A program made the position numbers and the translations under genes. This document shows, in pieces, positions 23,986-35,892 of a stretch of 64,000 bases of DNA. Location: the NCBI GenBank assembly GCA_001548435.1, contig AP017308.1, positions 2,427,030 through 2,491,029 of the forward strand, given 5' to 3'. A model generated the notes under the pieces. That model made no database searches. It was not told the origin of the DNA and worked only from the letters and a program-made list of their open reading frames with translations. This DNA comes from Leptolyngbya sp. NIES-3755 (lineage in GTDB: Bacteria > Cyanobacteriota > Cyanobacteriia > Leptolyngbyales > Leptolyngbyaceae). How positions within the stretch are numbered: the stretch's first letter is position 1; the number at the start of each line of letters is the position of its first letter.

Positions 23986-25439
23986 GATTCATCTTTTTGG
24001 TTCGCGTGATGGGCATGGATGGCTTCAATCGATCGCTGCATTTGTCGAACTAATCTGGGCGATCGACATCGCTGAAACACAAACCAGCCAAATCCAGCCG
24101 CAATGTACAGAGCAAACAAGTAAGGGAAAACGTTCGTGGGTGCTTCAGGAGCAAGGAATAAATCACTACCCGGAATCCCGATCGTGCCAATCAAAGGCAG
24201 CGCCATAAATCCAACCCCTAAGATTGAAAACAGAACGTTCATCGGGCGGAGTTCACCTAATCGATGTAAGTACACCGGAGCTGCGATCGAGATTAAGATG
24301 TACACGAGCAAAAAGCCGTAAGTACAAATCGTGCCAAAGTAACCTTGACTATCAAACGGCGACACTCCACATAGAACGATCGCAGTCGGGAGCACAAAGG
24401 TTAGGAGCGACGAAAGCGCGATCGCAGTATGCGGTGTTAAATTCTCTTCGTGTGAAGCTCCGAGCGAAGTATGAAACACACCATGTCGCGCCATGAGAAA
24501 CATTACTCGTGCAGTCGGATTAATGCAGCCTAGCGTACAAGTGAAGAAGCTCAACAATGCACCTAAGCTAATGATGATCCCCAGAAAATCCGCGCCTGTT
24601 TGATGTGCCAGAAAGTCTAATGGAGCTTCAGTTTTGGCGAGATCGGTCGATGCACCTTGGAAGCCTAGCACTTCGACGTAAGCCATGAAGATAAAGAACA
24701 CTCCAGCTAAAATCGTACTTTGCATCACTGATTTCGGAATTGACTTTAGCGGATCTTTGGCTTCATCACCGAGCGAAGTTGAACTCTCAAAGCCTGAGAA
24801 TCCGAAGACGACTAGGACAATTCCAGCAGTGATCCCGCCTGGAGTTGCGTTTTGCAGCGTCAATTGTGCGGGGTCGATCGCAAACTCATGATGTCCCCAA
24901 ATTAGAATACCGAGCAGCAGAATTGAAGCGATCGAGGCTCCTTCTAGCAGCAACATCAGTTTGGCAGACAGTTGAATATCTTTGTAAGCTGCATACCAAG
25001 CCGCCGCCACTCCAACCGCAAACAGAGTCAAGATGTGCGTATGAATTCCAACATAGCCAAGCAGTTTCTGACCAAAGATTGCAAAGCCGCACAGCGTAGA
25101 CATTCCTGTGAACAAATATGCCAGAATCAATCCCCAACCGCTTAACACGCCTGCGGTCGGACCTAACCCTTTCACAATATATGAATAGAGCGATCCCGGT
25201 GAGGCAGAGCGTCGAGCAAACTGATTGATATTGATCCCGACAAACACCAGTCCGATCATGCCGAGTAGAAAACTGAGCCAAGTGCCATTCCCTGACGACG
25301 CAAAAATCAAGCCCATGACCGCCGCTGGAACCGTCGTTGGAGCGAGAACGGCAAACGATTGAGCTAATACTTCACCGTAGGAAAGACATTCCCGTTTTAA
25401 GCCATGCACACTGGGAGAAATGGGTATTTCAGCGGTCAT
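23982..25439 (-). CDS. APC superfamily amino acid/amine permease
   Basis: A 485-residue transporter with about 12 membrane spans in the amino acid-polyamine-organocation superfamily. Visible family features are the first helix with VPAAVMGLIFASSGNG, the GSLYSYIVKGLGPTAGVLSG loop and VVFGFSGFESSTSLGDEAKD in the middle. The substrate is not readable; an amino acid is likely, and a sulfur amino acid would fit the neighbourhood. It heads the minus-strand group with the CadD-like and secreted-protein genes and overlaps the next gene by four bases. Confidence 0.88.
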   Translation of the reverse strand: MTAEIPISPSVHGLKRECLSYGEVLAQSFAVLAPTTVPAAVMGLIFASSGNGTWLSFLLGMIGLVFVGININQFARRSASPGSLYSYIVKGLGPTAGVLSGWGLILAYLFTGMSTLCGFAIFGQKLLGYVGIHTHILTLFAVGVAAAWYAAYKDIQLSAKLMLLLEGASIASILLLGILIWGHHEFAIDPAQLTLQNATPGGITAGIVLVVFGFSGFESSTSLGDEAKDPLKSIPKSVMQSTILAGVFFIFMAYVEVLGFQGASTDLAKTEAPLDFLAHQTGADFLGIIISLGALLSFFTCTLGCINPTARVMFLMARHGVFHTSLGASHEENLTPHTAIALSSLLTFVLPTAIVLCGVSPFDSQGYFGTICTYGFLLVYILISIAAPVYLHRLGELRPMNVLFSILGVGFMALPLIGTIGIPGSDLFLAPEAPTNVFPYLFALYIAAGFGWFVFQRCRSPRLVRQMQRSIEAIHAHHANQKDES

Positions 25440-26081
25440 GTGAGCGTTCCTTCATCAATAAGAGATCTAAGCAGATTCGTGGGACGTGAATGAGATGGAT
25501 TTCTGATTCAAAAGCAATTTTCACTCACTTGTTTTTCACTCTATTCCTAATGACTTATAGGAGCAAATAGTCTTTTTTGTTAAAACGATAAATCAAATTA
25601 ATTGATCTCAAATATTAATAGATACTGAATTTACTTTTATTTCTGTGAGCGCGAATACAAAAGGGTTCTATCGATTTGTCTGATGTAGAAGAGCTTTCTA
25701 TTCCGCCTAATCCGATTGCGATTTTAGGGATTACAAAAGCTAGGAACTATTCAAACAGATTCGTAATTATTAGAGCAATTTTCGCAAAGTTTATCTAGTT
25801 ATGGGAATTTGTGAATCAAAAGATACTTGAGATTTTGCAGTACGTGAAAAAGCGATCGCAAATTGTTCCACGATCGACAAAGATTCACCCCGAATCAAAC
25901 ACGATCGAGCAATCCCAGTTCAATCTCCTTGGCTGCCAAATGTTTTACAAATTCAGCGATCGTGTTACTATCGATTTCATAAATACGATAATCCGGTCAA
26001 GTTATTGTAATTGCGGGTTCTGATTCAAGAATCGCGCCCCCTATAGCCGGAGAACTTCAGAAACTTGATACAAAGGTCGCC
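25440..26081. other. A/T-rich divergent intergenic region
   Basis: This 642-base spacer separates the divergent APC permease and Crp/Fnr-type regulator genes. It is richer in A/T than its neighbours and has no long inverted repeat that I can see. One 70-codon frame at 25811-26023 starts with GTG but lacks a ribosome-binding site and family features, so I leave it out. Promoters of both genes should lie here. Confidence 0.4.
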
Positions 26082-26660
26082 ATGCACTCCACTGTTCTTC
26101 CTCGATCGCTGCCTGAAATCCGATCCTTCAAACGTCGATCGACCATTCCACTCCGACACACCGCACTTTGGCGCATTGAATCGGGTGTGGTGCGAATGGT
26201 GACTTGGCTCGAAGATGGTTCAACGGTCACATTGGGATTGTGTGGTGCAGGCGACGTGGTTGGAACTTATCTCTCCGCGATCGAGCCTTACCAAATTGAG
26301 TGTTTAACCGAGGTTGAAGCGACTCCACTCTCTGCCGATGAATGGTTTCCTGATCCCGCTCAACTCTTAGCACGAGTGCAACAAGCCGAAGAATTCATGC
26401 TGATTCGCAGTCATCGCAGAGTCGAAGAGATGTTGCTAAAACTGCTGACTTGGCTTTCAAAAAAGTTCGGGCGCAAAGTGAGTAAAGGTCATTTGATTGA
26501 TCTGCGACTCACCCACCAAGATCTAGCAGAACTATTAGGAACAACTCGTGTGACGATTACTCGTGTTCTGAAGCAGTTTGAGCAACAAGGTTTAGTTCAA
26601 CGATTGCCCAATCATTTAACGCTATTGCAACCAGATGCTATGTGGCACTACGAAATTTAG
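26082..26660 (+). CDS. Crp/Fnr family transcriptional regulator
   Basis: A 192-residue regulator with an N-terminal cyclic-nucleotide-binding-like beta barrel (residues about 20-90: LWRIESGVVRMVTWLEDGST, LGLCGAGDVVG), a long dimer helix (SHRRVEEMLLKLLTWLSKKF) and a C-terminal helix-turn-helix (LTHQDLAELLGTTRVTITRVL). It is shorter than Crp or NtcA because the N-terminus is abbreviated. There is no FNR cysteine cluster. CysR, a Crp-family regulator, controls sulfate uptake in Synechococcus; the context here makes a CysR-like role plausible but unproven. Confidence 0.85.
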   Translation: MHSTVLPRSLPEIRSFKRRSTIPLRHTALWRIESGVVRMVTWLEDGSTVTLGLCGAGDVVGTYLSAIEPYQIECLTEVEATPLSADEWFPDPAQLLARVQQAEEFMLIRSHRRVEEMLLKLLTWLSKKFGRKVSKGHLIDLRLTHQDLAELLGTTRVTITRVLKQFEQQGLVQRLPNHLTLLQPDAMWHYEI

Positions 26661-26701
26661 TCAGTGTCCGAACCACTGCAATTCTATTGAGAGTCTTAGT
26701 C

Positions 26702-26809
26702 ATGAATAGTATGACTCCTCTTTTGACCTTGACGTTATTCTGCGTTATCAGCTTGGTGGTATTGCTAGGTCTATTGTTAGTTCCTCCACTTTCGAGAGGA
26801 CAGTTTTGA
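26702..26809 (+). CDS. 35-residue single-span membrane protein
   Basis: A short frame opening MNSMTPLLTLTLFCVISLVV and continuing with a hydrophobic LLGLLLVPP helix end, then SRGQF. This is one transmembrane helix with a small positively charged tail, the build of small photosynthetic or NDH subunits, but it matches none I know (PsbX, PsbM, PetM, PetL, PetN, PsaM). The ribosome-binding site is weak (a GAG about 13 bases upstream). It begins 41 bases after the Crp/Fnr-type gene. Confidence 0.42.
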   Translation: MNSMTPLLTLTLFCVISLVVLLGLLLVPPLSRGQF

Positions 26810-26937
26810 ACAATTCTGAGCATTCAAAACTTTCGATGCAAATAGACTTGAGTTTTTTTTCAGTTTGTGAAATTCATGTCGATTACCGTCTGATCCACCG
26901 CCTAAAGAACCGCCTGGATCGCTCTAGTCTTCTGAAG

Positions 26938-26973
26938 CACGATCGCACCTTGTGTAATCCGCGATCGTGTTTT
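26938..26973 (+). terminator. hairpin upstream of metY
   Basis: CACGATCGC (26938-26946) pairs perfectly with GCGATCGTG (26961-26969) across 14 bases, followed by only four T. It probably ends the Crp/Fnr-small protein transcript. A regulatory hairpin in a metY leader is an alternative. Confidence 0.5.
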
Positions 26974-27001
26974 ACACTTCAAAAGTACAGTATCTAGATA
27001 A

Positions 27002-29415
<2,414 letters not shown>

Positions 29416-29540
29416 GGACGAAGGGCATAGAACGATCGATTTGTGCATACAGAGTAGGCTTGAAAGACGGGGGCTTAATGCCTACACCCTGTGAAGAGAT
29501 CGAGTATGCTCACAATAGGGCAGGGTTTGAAGCTGACAAA

Positions 29541-30314
29541 ATGTGTCAATTACTGGGAATGAATTGTAACGTTCCGACGGATATTTGCTTCTCGTTTGAG
29601 GGCTTTTCGGCACGGGGCGGTCGAACCGATGAGCATCAAGACGGGTGGGGAATTGCCTTCTTTGAGGGAGCGGGATGTCGATCGTTTATTGATATTCAAC
29701 CTGCAACCAGTTCTCCTGTCGCAGAATTAGTTCGTCAGTATCCGATTCATTCAACTCATGTGATTGCTCATATTCGGAAGGCGACGTTTGGAAGAGTTGC
29801 TTTAGAGAATTGTCATCCGTTTCAGCGAGAACTCTGGGGACGTTATTGGGTCTTTGCTCATAACGGAGATTTGCCGAACTTTGAGCCAGAACCAGAAGGA
29901 ATTTATCGACCTGTGGGACAGACAGATAGTGAGCGGGCGTTTTGTTTGATGTTGAATACGATGCGACAGGCGTTCCCGATCGAGAAACCAACCCACGCCG
30001 AGTTGTATCCGGTATTGAAATCGATCACAAGTGCGATCGCGAATTATGGAACGTTCAATTATTTGCTTTCTGACGGGGAAACATTTTTTGTGCATTGTTC
30101 CACGAAGCTTTGTTATATCGTGCGGCAGGCTCCATTTGCAGCAGCACATTTGATTGATGCGGATTTGACCGTGGATTTTCAGGAATTGACAACTGTGAAC
30201 GATCGAGTCGCCGTGATCGCAACTACGCCTTTAACCGATAATGAGGTTTGGACGACGATCGAGCCTGAAGAATTGTTAGCATTTCAAGACGGCTTACCTG
30301 TGCGATTTGGTTGA
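29541..30314 (+). CDS. class II glutamine amidotransferase (YafJ/GatB-like)
   Basis: A 257-residue N-terminal-nucleophile amidotransferase domain protein. The start MCQLLGMNCNVPTD exposes the catalytic Cys2 after Met removal, which fixes the start at 29541. Other family blocks are RGGRTDEHQDGWGIAF, VIAHIRKATFGRV, NCHPFQRELWGRYWVFAHNG and GQTDSERAF. No synthetase domain follows, so the ammonia acceptor is unknown. It begins about 125 bases after metX, and its stop is two bases from the next start. Confidence 0.88.
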   Translation: MCQLLGMNCNVPTDICFSFEGFSARGGRTDEHQDGWGIAFFEGAGCRSFIDIQPATSSPVAELVRQYPIHSTHVIAHIRKATFGRVALENCHPFQRELWGRYWVFAHNGDLPNFEPEPEGIYRPVGQTDSERAFCLMLNTMRQAFPIEKPTHAELYPVLKSITSAIANYGTFNYLLSDGETFFVHCSTKLCYIVRQAPFAAAHLIDADLTVDFQELTTVNDRVAVIATTPLTDNEVWTTIEPEELLAFQDGLPVRFG

Positions 30315-30316
30315 GA

Positions 30317-31525
30317 ATGCTTGATTTATTGTTGATTGCCAGCGTCGGATTTTTAGGAAGCTTCGGGCATTGTTTGGGGATGTGTAGCCCTTTGACCGTG
30401 GCATTTTCGCTGTCTCATGAGCGCGGATCTCGGTGGCAACAAGTCCGATTTAATCTTCTGCTCAATCTCGGACGAGTTCTGAGTTATGCGATCGTGGGAA
30501 CTGCGATCGGTGCTCTGGGATCGGTGCTGATTGCGGGTGGACAGTTAGCAGGAATTGATAGCGGATTGCGGCGGGGACTCGCGATCGTGACTGGATTGCT
30601 TTTAATCTGGTTTGGACTGTCGAATATTAATGCGAGTTGGCTTCCGCGAGTTCCGATTTTGCATCCAATTCAGGGGAAAATGCACGATCGCTTTAATTCG
30701 TGGATGTCGGAATTAGCGCGATCGCATCATTGGGGAACACCTGCATTACTGGGAATGATTTGGGGCTTGATTCCTTGTGGATTTCTCTACGCAGCACAGA
30801 TTAAAGCGGCTGAAACTGGAAATGCCACACAGGGCGCATTGACGATGTTGGCGTTTGGATTAGGAACCGCGCCGATGATGATTAGCACTGGATTGTTTGC
30901 ATCGGCATTGAGTCGCGATCGTCGAAGTCAGCTTTTCAAATTGGGCGGATGGGTCACTTTGACGATCGGTCTTTTGACTTTGCTCAGAAGTAGCGATATG
31001 GTCGATTACACCGGACACGCGGCTTTAATTTGCTTGATGTTGGCGTTGATTGCCAGACCGATCAGCCGAATTTGGGCGGCTCCGATGAAGTACCGGCGGG
31101 CGTTGGGTGTGGGGGCGTTTGTTTTATCTGTGGCGCACATTGGTCACTTTTTGGATCACACATTTAACTGGAATTTAGGCGCGATCGTATTTCTGCTTCC
31201 GAGTCAACAATTTGGGATGTGGTCGGGCATTTCAGCATTTGGCTTAATGCTTCCCGCAGCGTTGACGAGTTTTGATCAAGCCGTTTCTAAACTCGGTGCG
31301 GTTTGGCGAAAGATTCACTTAATCAGTATTCCTGCTTTGATTCTTGCGGCGATTCATACCAGTTTCTCTGGATCAAATTATTTGGGCGAAATTAGTATTG
31401 ATTTTAATCATCGTTTCAGAGTTGGTGTTTTAATCTTTTTAGTGATTAGCGTATTGTTAGTGCGATCGCGCTTTTTCTGGTCGTTGTTATCGTTGGAAAA
31501 ATGGTATGTCTCAGCTAAAAAATAA
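30317..31525 (+). CDS. fusion: UreH/TauE-like membrane domain + ferric-reductase-like domain
   Basis: A 402-residue membrane protein with two halves. Residues 1-215 resemble the UreH/TauE-SafE-DsbD_2 type: GFLGSFGHCLGMCSPLTVAF has the CxxxC seen in metal-handling members, and GLIPCGFLYAAQ is the second signature. Residues about 225-400 resemble the heme-binding ferric reductase/MsrQ fold: TGHAALICLMLALIARP, VAHIGHFLDH and KIHLISIPALILAAIHT place histidines in successive helices as heme-ligand candidates. It overlaps the next gene by 20 bases. I infer a membrane metal or thiol redox device. The amidotransferase gene ends two bases upstream. Confidence 0.72.
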   Translation: MLDLLLIASVGFLGSFGHCLGMCSPLTVAFSLSHERGSRWQQVRFNLLLNLGRVLSYAIVGTAIGALGSVLIAGGQLAGIDSGLRRGLAIVTGLLLIWFGLSNINASWLPRVPILHPIQGKMHDRFNSWMSELARSHHWGTPALLGMIWGLIPCGFLYAAQIKAAETGNATQGALTMLAFGLGTAPMMISTGLFASALSRDRRSQLFKLGGWVTLTIGLLTLLRSSDMVDYTGHAALICLMLALIARPISRIWAAPMKYRRALGVGAFVLSVAHIGHFLDHTFNWNLGAIVFLLPSQQFGMWSGISAFGLMLPAALTSFDQAVSKLGAVWRKIHLISIPALILAAIHTSFSGSNYLGEISIDFNHRFRVGVLIFLVISVLLVRSRFFWSLLSLEKWYVSAKK

Positions 31526-32072
31526 ATCAATTTATCTTGTTCCTTTTTTACTCATTGCTTCTCCTGTTTACGCTCACAATGTTAAGACAGAGGGCAATGT
31601 CGCGTCGATTTTTCACATCGAACCCGATCACAATCCAAAAGCGGGAGAACCTTCTAAAGCTTGGTTTGCGTTGACGAGAGCAGGCGGAGAAGTGATTTCT
31701 CTCGATCGCTGTAATTGTCAATTAAGAGTCATCTCTAACAATCAAACGATCGCGCAACCTCAACTCCAAGCGATTTCTGCTGAACAATACAAAGGCATTC
31801 CAGGCGCACAAATCACCTTTCCCAAAGCTGGAATCTACACGCTAGAAATCAGCGGTGCTCCCAAAGCCGAAAACGATTTTAATACTTTCAAATTTGCCTA
31901 CGATGTCACGGTTCAAGGAGGAGCGGCTCCTCAGTCGAGTCCCGTGGCACAAGTTCCGACCGTTCAGAATCCCGCACCCGAAGCCCAGCCCAATTGGATT
32001 CTTCCAGGCACGATCGCTGGAATCGTTCTTCTTGCTACTGCCTGGTTTGTAAAAAGAAGCGTGAAAAACTAG
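31506..32072 (+). CDS. exported, C-terminally anchored protein, possible metal-binding
   Basis: A 188-residue protein with a signal peptide (IYLVPFLLIASPVYA) predicted to be cut just before His-Asn-Val, leaving histidine as the mature N-terminus, as in CopC-like copper proteins. The mature domain is beta-rich and has FHIEPDHNPK and a CNC pair (LDRCNCQLRV). A Pro/Gln-rich linker leads to a C-terminal span (WILPGTIAGIVLLATAWFV) and a KRSVKN anchor. The family was not recognised. The 20-base overlap with the upstream fusion gene suggests a joint function outside the membrane. Confidence 0.68.
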   Translation: MSQLKNKSIYLVPFLLIASPVYAHNVKTEGNVASIFHIEPDHNPKAGEPSKAWFALTRAGGEVISLDRCNCQLRVISNNQTIAQPQLQAISAEQYKGIPGAQITFPKAGIYTLEISGAPKAENDFNTFKFAYDVTVQGGAAPQSSPVAQVPTVQNPAPEAQPNWILPGTIAGIVLLATAWFVKRSVKN

Positions 32073-32126
32073 CAGAATCGCGAAATCAGGGGAAAATGGG
32101 AAATGCGAAACATTCCCGGACAAACC

Positions 32127-33854
32127 ATGATTGATCACGATGTCATTATTGTGGGTGGTGGACTCGCCGGATCGCGTGCAGCGTTAGAAATCGCCCGCAC
32201 GAATCCGAGTTTGAGTATCGCCGTTGTAGCCAAAACTCACCCGATTCGATCGCACTCTGTCGCCGCTCAAGGTGGCATGGCAGCTTCTCTCAAAAACGTC
32301 GATGAAACCGATTCCTGGGAAGCTCACGCCTTCGATACGGTCAAAGGTTCAGACTATCTTGCGGATCAGGATGCAGTCGCGATTTTGACCCAAGAGGCTC
32401 CTGATGTCGTGATTGATCTCGAACACATGGGCGTATTATTCTCGCGTCTTCCTGATGGTCGGATTGCTCAACGCGCTTTCGGAGGTCATTCGCACAATCG
32501 CACCTGTTACGCCGCAGATAAAACCGGACACGCGATTTTGCATGAATTGATCTGTAACTTGATGAAATATGGAGTCAAGATTTACGAAGAATGGTACGTG
32601 ATGCGGCTGATCCTGGAAGACGGACAGGCGAAAGGCGTAGTGATGTATCACTTGTTAGATGGAAGTATCGAAGTGGTACGTGCTAAAGCTGTCATGTTCG
32701 CGACAGGTGGATATGGGCGCGTTTACAATACCACTTCTAATGATTATGCTTCGACGGGTGACGGACTCGCGATGACTGCAATGGCAGGGTTGCCGCTCGA
32801 AGATATGGAATTTGTGCAGTTTCATCCGACGGGCTTGTATCCGGTTGGAGTACTGATTTCGGAAGCGGTTCGGGGTGAAGGTGCGTATCTGATTAACAGC
32901 GAGGGAGAGCGATTTATGGAGCGGTATGCTCCGAGTCGAATGGAGCTTGCACCGCGTGACATTACCTCTCGTGCGATCGTATCTGAGATTCGAGCCGGAC
33001 GCGGAATCAATCCGGATGGTAGCGCGGGCGGCAATCACGTCTATCTCGATTTGCGGCACATGGGTAAAGAGAAAATCATGAGCCGTGTTCCGTTCTGTTG
33101 GGAAGAAGCTCATCGTTTGGTGGGAGTCGATGCGGTGACTCAACCGATGCCCGTTCGTCCTACGGTGCATTACTGTATGGGCGGAATTCCAGTGAATACG
33201 GATGGAAAAGTTCGAGCGGGAGCCGACGAGTTCGTTGAAGGATTTTTTGCAGCGGGTGAAACTTCTTGTGTGTCGGTACATGGTGCAAATCGTTTGGGAA
33301 GTAATTCGCTGCTCGAATGTGTCGTGTATGGGCGCAGAACTGGAGCCGCGATCGCTCAATATGTGCAAAATCGGAAGCTACCGGAATTGAATGTCGATCG
33401 ATATATTGAAGACGCGAAAGAACAGATCCAGGCACTGTTTGATCAATCTGGACAGTACCGCATTCAAGAGATTCGCCAAGCTTATCAAGACTGCATGACC
33501 GAACATTGTGGCGTGTTCCGCACTGAGGAAGTAATGCAAACGGGTTTGGGTAAATTGCGGGAATTGCAGCAAAAGTATAGTCAAATTCGATTAGACGATC
33601 GCGGAAAATCTTGGAACACCGAACTGATTGAAGCTTTGGAACTACGATCGCTGTTTGTGGTTGGTGAAATGATTCTATTCTCTGCCATCAACCGCAAAGA
33701 AAGTCGAGGATCACATTTCCGAGAAGACTATGCTCAGCGCAACGATCCGGCATTTCTAAAACACACTTTGGCATACTATTCTGCGGCTGGAATTGATATC
33801 AACTATATGCCTGTAGTGATTAATCAGTTCGAGCCTCAAGAGCGGAAGTATTAA
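32127..33854 (+). CDS. sdhA: succinate dehydrogenase/fumarate reductase flavoprotein
   Basis: The 575-residue catalytic subunit oxidises succinate to fumarate and feeds the plastoquinone pool. It has the Rossmann start [17 protein letters not shown], the covalent-FAD histidine in [17 protein letters not shown], and the active-site segments [23 protein letters not shown] and [13 protein letters not shown]. The C-terminal [11 protein letters not shown] is typical. MIDHDVII is taken as the start; an in-frame ATG eight codons upstream exists. The iron-sulfur subunit gene sdhB is not adjacent, as is common in cyanobacteria. Convergent hisC overlaps its end by four bases. Confidence 0.93.
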   Translation: MIDHDVIIVGGGLAGSRAALEIARTNPSLSIAVVAKTHPIRSHSVAAQGGMAASLKNVDETDSWEAHAFDTVKGSDYLADQDAVAILTQEAPDVVIDLEHMGVLFSRLPDGRIAQRAFGGHSHNRTCYAADKTGHAILHELICNLMKYGVKIYEEWYVMRLILEDGQAKGVVMYHLLDGSIEVVRAKAVMFATGGYGRVYNTTSNDYASTGDGLAMTAMAGLPLEDMEFVQFHPTGLYPVGVLISEAVRGEGAYLINSEGERFMERYAPSRMELAPRDITSRAIVSEIRAGRGINPDGSAGGNHVYLDLRHMGKEKIMSRVPFCWEEAHRLVGVDAVTQPMPVRPTVHYCMGGIPVNTDGKVRAGADEFVEGFFAAGETSCVSVHGANRLGSNSLLECVVYGRRTGAAIAQYVQNRKLPELNVDRYIEDAKEQIQALFDQSGQYRIQEIRQAYQDCMTEHCGVFRTEEVMQTGLGKLRELQQKYSQIRLDDRGKSWNTELIEALELRSLFVVGEMILFSAINRKESRGSHFREDYAQRNDPAFLKHTLAYYSAAGIDINYMPVVINQFEPQERKY

Positions 33855-34894
33855 CAGCTTTGCAATGCTTGAATCAATGTTCGATTCTGTTCATCAGTTC
33901 CGACAGTGATTCTTAGTTTGTCATCTAATCCTGGCTGCTTGAAATATCGCACCAGGATTGCGCGTTCTTTAAGAGCGAGATAAATCTGTTCGGCACTGTT
34001 TGAAGGTTGAGTCAATAAAAAGTTAGTTTGTGAGTCCCAAACCTTCCACCCCAGTTTCGTTAAATCCAGTGCTAGAGCTTGACGCGATTTTTTCACTTTC
34101 TCTGCACAGGTGTTCTTATAGTCCTGATCTTGCATTGCAGCAGTCCCTACTAAAGTCGCGATCGCATCAATGTTATAGCTATCTTTGATCTTGAACAGTC
34201 CGCCGAGTAAGTGAGGTTGTGCGATCGCAAATCCAAGCCTTAATCCTGCTAATGAATACCCTTTTGATAGCGTTCTCAGAATCAATACATTCTCGAATTC
34301 ATGTACTAACGATAAAGCAGTTTCTTCAGCAAAATCGACATAAGCTTCATCAATGACGAGAACTCCAGTTAGTTTTGATGCAAGAAGTCTTAGATCTGAA
34401 ATTGCAATACTATGACCCGATGGACTATTCGGAGAAGCAATGAACGTGATTGCTCCTTGAGCCGCGATTAGTTCATCGATCGGAAATTCATAGTTTTCGC
34501 CGTAGGGAATTTCAACACGATCGGCAACTTGCATTTCAACCAGAGTCCGATACAGAACATAAGTCGGCATCGGATAAACTACTTTTCGTCCCGGTTCCGC
34601 ACAAGCCCGAACAATCACATTTAAGAGATCATCGCTACCATTCCCGACCATGATCCAATCTTTGGGAATGTTTAGGGCTTCGCTGGTTGCTTGTCGGAAG
34701 TCATTGGCATAGGGATCAGGATAGCGTCTGAGCCATTCGGGATCGAGAGAGCGGAGAACTGCGATCGCATTCGGGGACGGGGGATAAGGATTCTCATTCG
34801 TATTCAGTTTAATGATCCGAGTTCCAGGTTTAGGTTGCTCACCGGGAATGTATCCGGTCATCGCATCAACACTAGAGCGAAAGTAAGAAGACAT
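33851..34894 (-). CDS. hisC: histidinol-phosphate aminotransferase
   Basis: A 347-residue fold-type I aminotransferase of histidine synthesis, converting imidazole-acetol phosphate to histidinol phosphate. Family blocks are [48 protein letters not shown] and [19 protein letters not shown] with the cofactor lysine. The start is MSSYFRSSV, five bases after the upstream ABC permease stop. Many cyanobacteria have more than one HisC-like protein, so the precise substrate could differ. Confidence 0.9.
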   Translation of the reverse strand: MSSYFRSSVDAMTGYIPGEQPKPGTRIIKLNTNENPYPPSPNAIAVLRSLDPEWLRRYPDPYANDFRQATSEALNIPKDWIMVGNGSDDLLNVIVRACAEPGRKVVYPMPTYVLYRTLVEMQVADRVEIPYGENYEFPIDELIAAQGAITFIASPNSPSGHSIAISDLRLLASKLTGVLVIDEAYVDFAEETALSLVHEFENVLILRTLSKGYSLAGLRLGFAIAQPHLLGGLFKIKDSYNIDAIATLVGTAAMQDQDYKNTCAEKVKKSRQALALDLTKLGWKVWDSQTNFLLTQPSNSAEQIYLALKERAILVRYFKQPGLDDKLRITVGTDEQNRTLIQALQSC

Positions 34895-34898
34895 CGTT

Positions 34899-35717
34899 TT
34901 AGTTTTTAATCCCCGTTGTAGCAATCCCGCGAATCAGTTGACGTTGACCGATCGAGAAAATAACCACGATCGGAATCGTTGATAATACGATCGCAGCCAT
35001 TAATAACGTCCAACTATTCGTAAATTGTTCTTGAAAACTCGCTAATGCCAACTGCACCGTTCTCAACTCCGGGCGCGTCGTAAACACTAGCGGCTTAAAC
35101 AAATCATTCCACTCGCCAATAAATGTAAAGAGCGATAACGTCACCAAGGCAGGACGAGACAACGGCAGCATCACCTTCCAGAGAATCGATAAGCGATCGG
35201 CTCCATCCAACATCGCGGCTTCCTCTAACTCGATCGGAATTCCTAGAAAAAATTGCCGCATCAAAAAGATCCCAAAGCCATTCACCGCAGTCGGCAGAAT
35301 TAACGCCCCATACGTATTAATCAAGTGCCCCCATTTCAGCACGAGAAAAATCGGAATCACCAGAATTTGAAACGGAATCACTAAAGTCGCGAGAACGATC
35401 AGGAGAATCGCTTGTTTTCCTTGGAACTTTAATCGAGCCAGAGCGTATCCTGCCAGCGCGGATGTGAAAATCTGGAACAGCGTCACTGCGATCGCCACAA
35501 ACATCGAATTTGCGAACGCCAGCAAAAACTGACCCCGCTTCCAGACGATGCGATAATTCTCGATCGACCAACCTGGAGAATTCAGGGAACTTCCTGGCGG
35601 CTTAAACGACGTAACTAAAACCACTAGGAGCGGCAGCAGAATGACTCCCGCCCCAAAAAGCAGCAAAACCAAGCTGAGTGCGCGATTTAGATTAGGAACT
35701 CGGTGTCTCAACTCCAT
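34899..35717 (-). CDS. sugar-type ABC transporter permease (MalG family)
   Basis: A 272-residue permease with six spans of the carbohydrate-uptake type. The first span is LVLLLFGAGVILLPLLVVLV, and the EAA loop EEAAMLDGADRLSILWKVML identifies the MalG-like subfamily. The partner permease, binding protein and ATPase are not in the window, so the complex is encoded at separate sites. It sits four bases upstream of hisC on the same strand. The sugar carried, possibly glucosylglycerol, sucrose or trehalose as in other cyanobacteria, cannot be decided from this subunit. Confidence 0.88.
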   Translation of the reverse strand: MELRHRVPNLNRALSLVLLLFGAGVILLPLLVVLVTSFKPPGSSLNSPGWSIENYRIVWKRGQFLLAFANSMFVAIAVTLFQIFTSALAGYALARLKFQGKQAILLIVLATLVIPFQILVIPIFLVLKWGHLINTYGALILPTAVNGFGIFLMRQFFLGIPIELEEAAMLDGADRLSILWKVMLPLSRPALVTLSLFTFIGEWNDLFKPLVFTTRPELRTVQLALASFQEQFTNSWTLLMAAIVLSTIPIVVIFSIGQRQLIRGIATTGIKN

Positions 35718-35892
35718 CCCAAAACCCCCAAAGAATCGGTCATTTTAGCGCCTCAATGCCCTTTAGTGCAGATATTTTATCGATTCTTAGCGTCATCCTC
35801 AACCGAAGACGGTAAAGTGAGAGGGGGGAGATTGGCAACACCGTACCCAAATCAACCCAAATTTGTCGTCATGACCAGGAGAAATCTGATCT

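Noticed and set aside
25811-26023. 70-codon plus-strand frame in the APC-Crp spacer
   Set aside because: It starts with GTG, has no ribosome-binding site, and its composition is like the surrounding A/T-rich spacer.
26806-26997. 63-codon plus-strand frame before metY
   Set aside because: It runs through the hairpin at 26938-26973 and has no credible start signal.
32655-33368. 237-codon minus-strand frame
   Set aside because: It is a long antisense frame within sdhA, whose plus-strand protein is fully conserved; the antisense product is basic and patternless.
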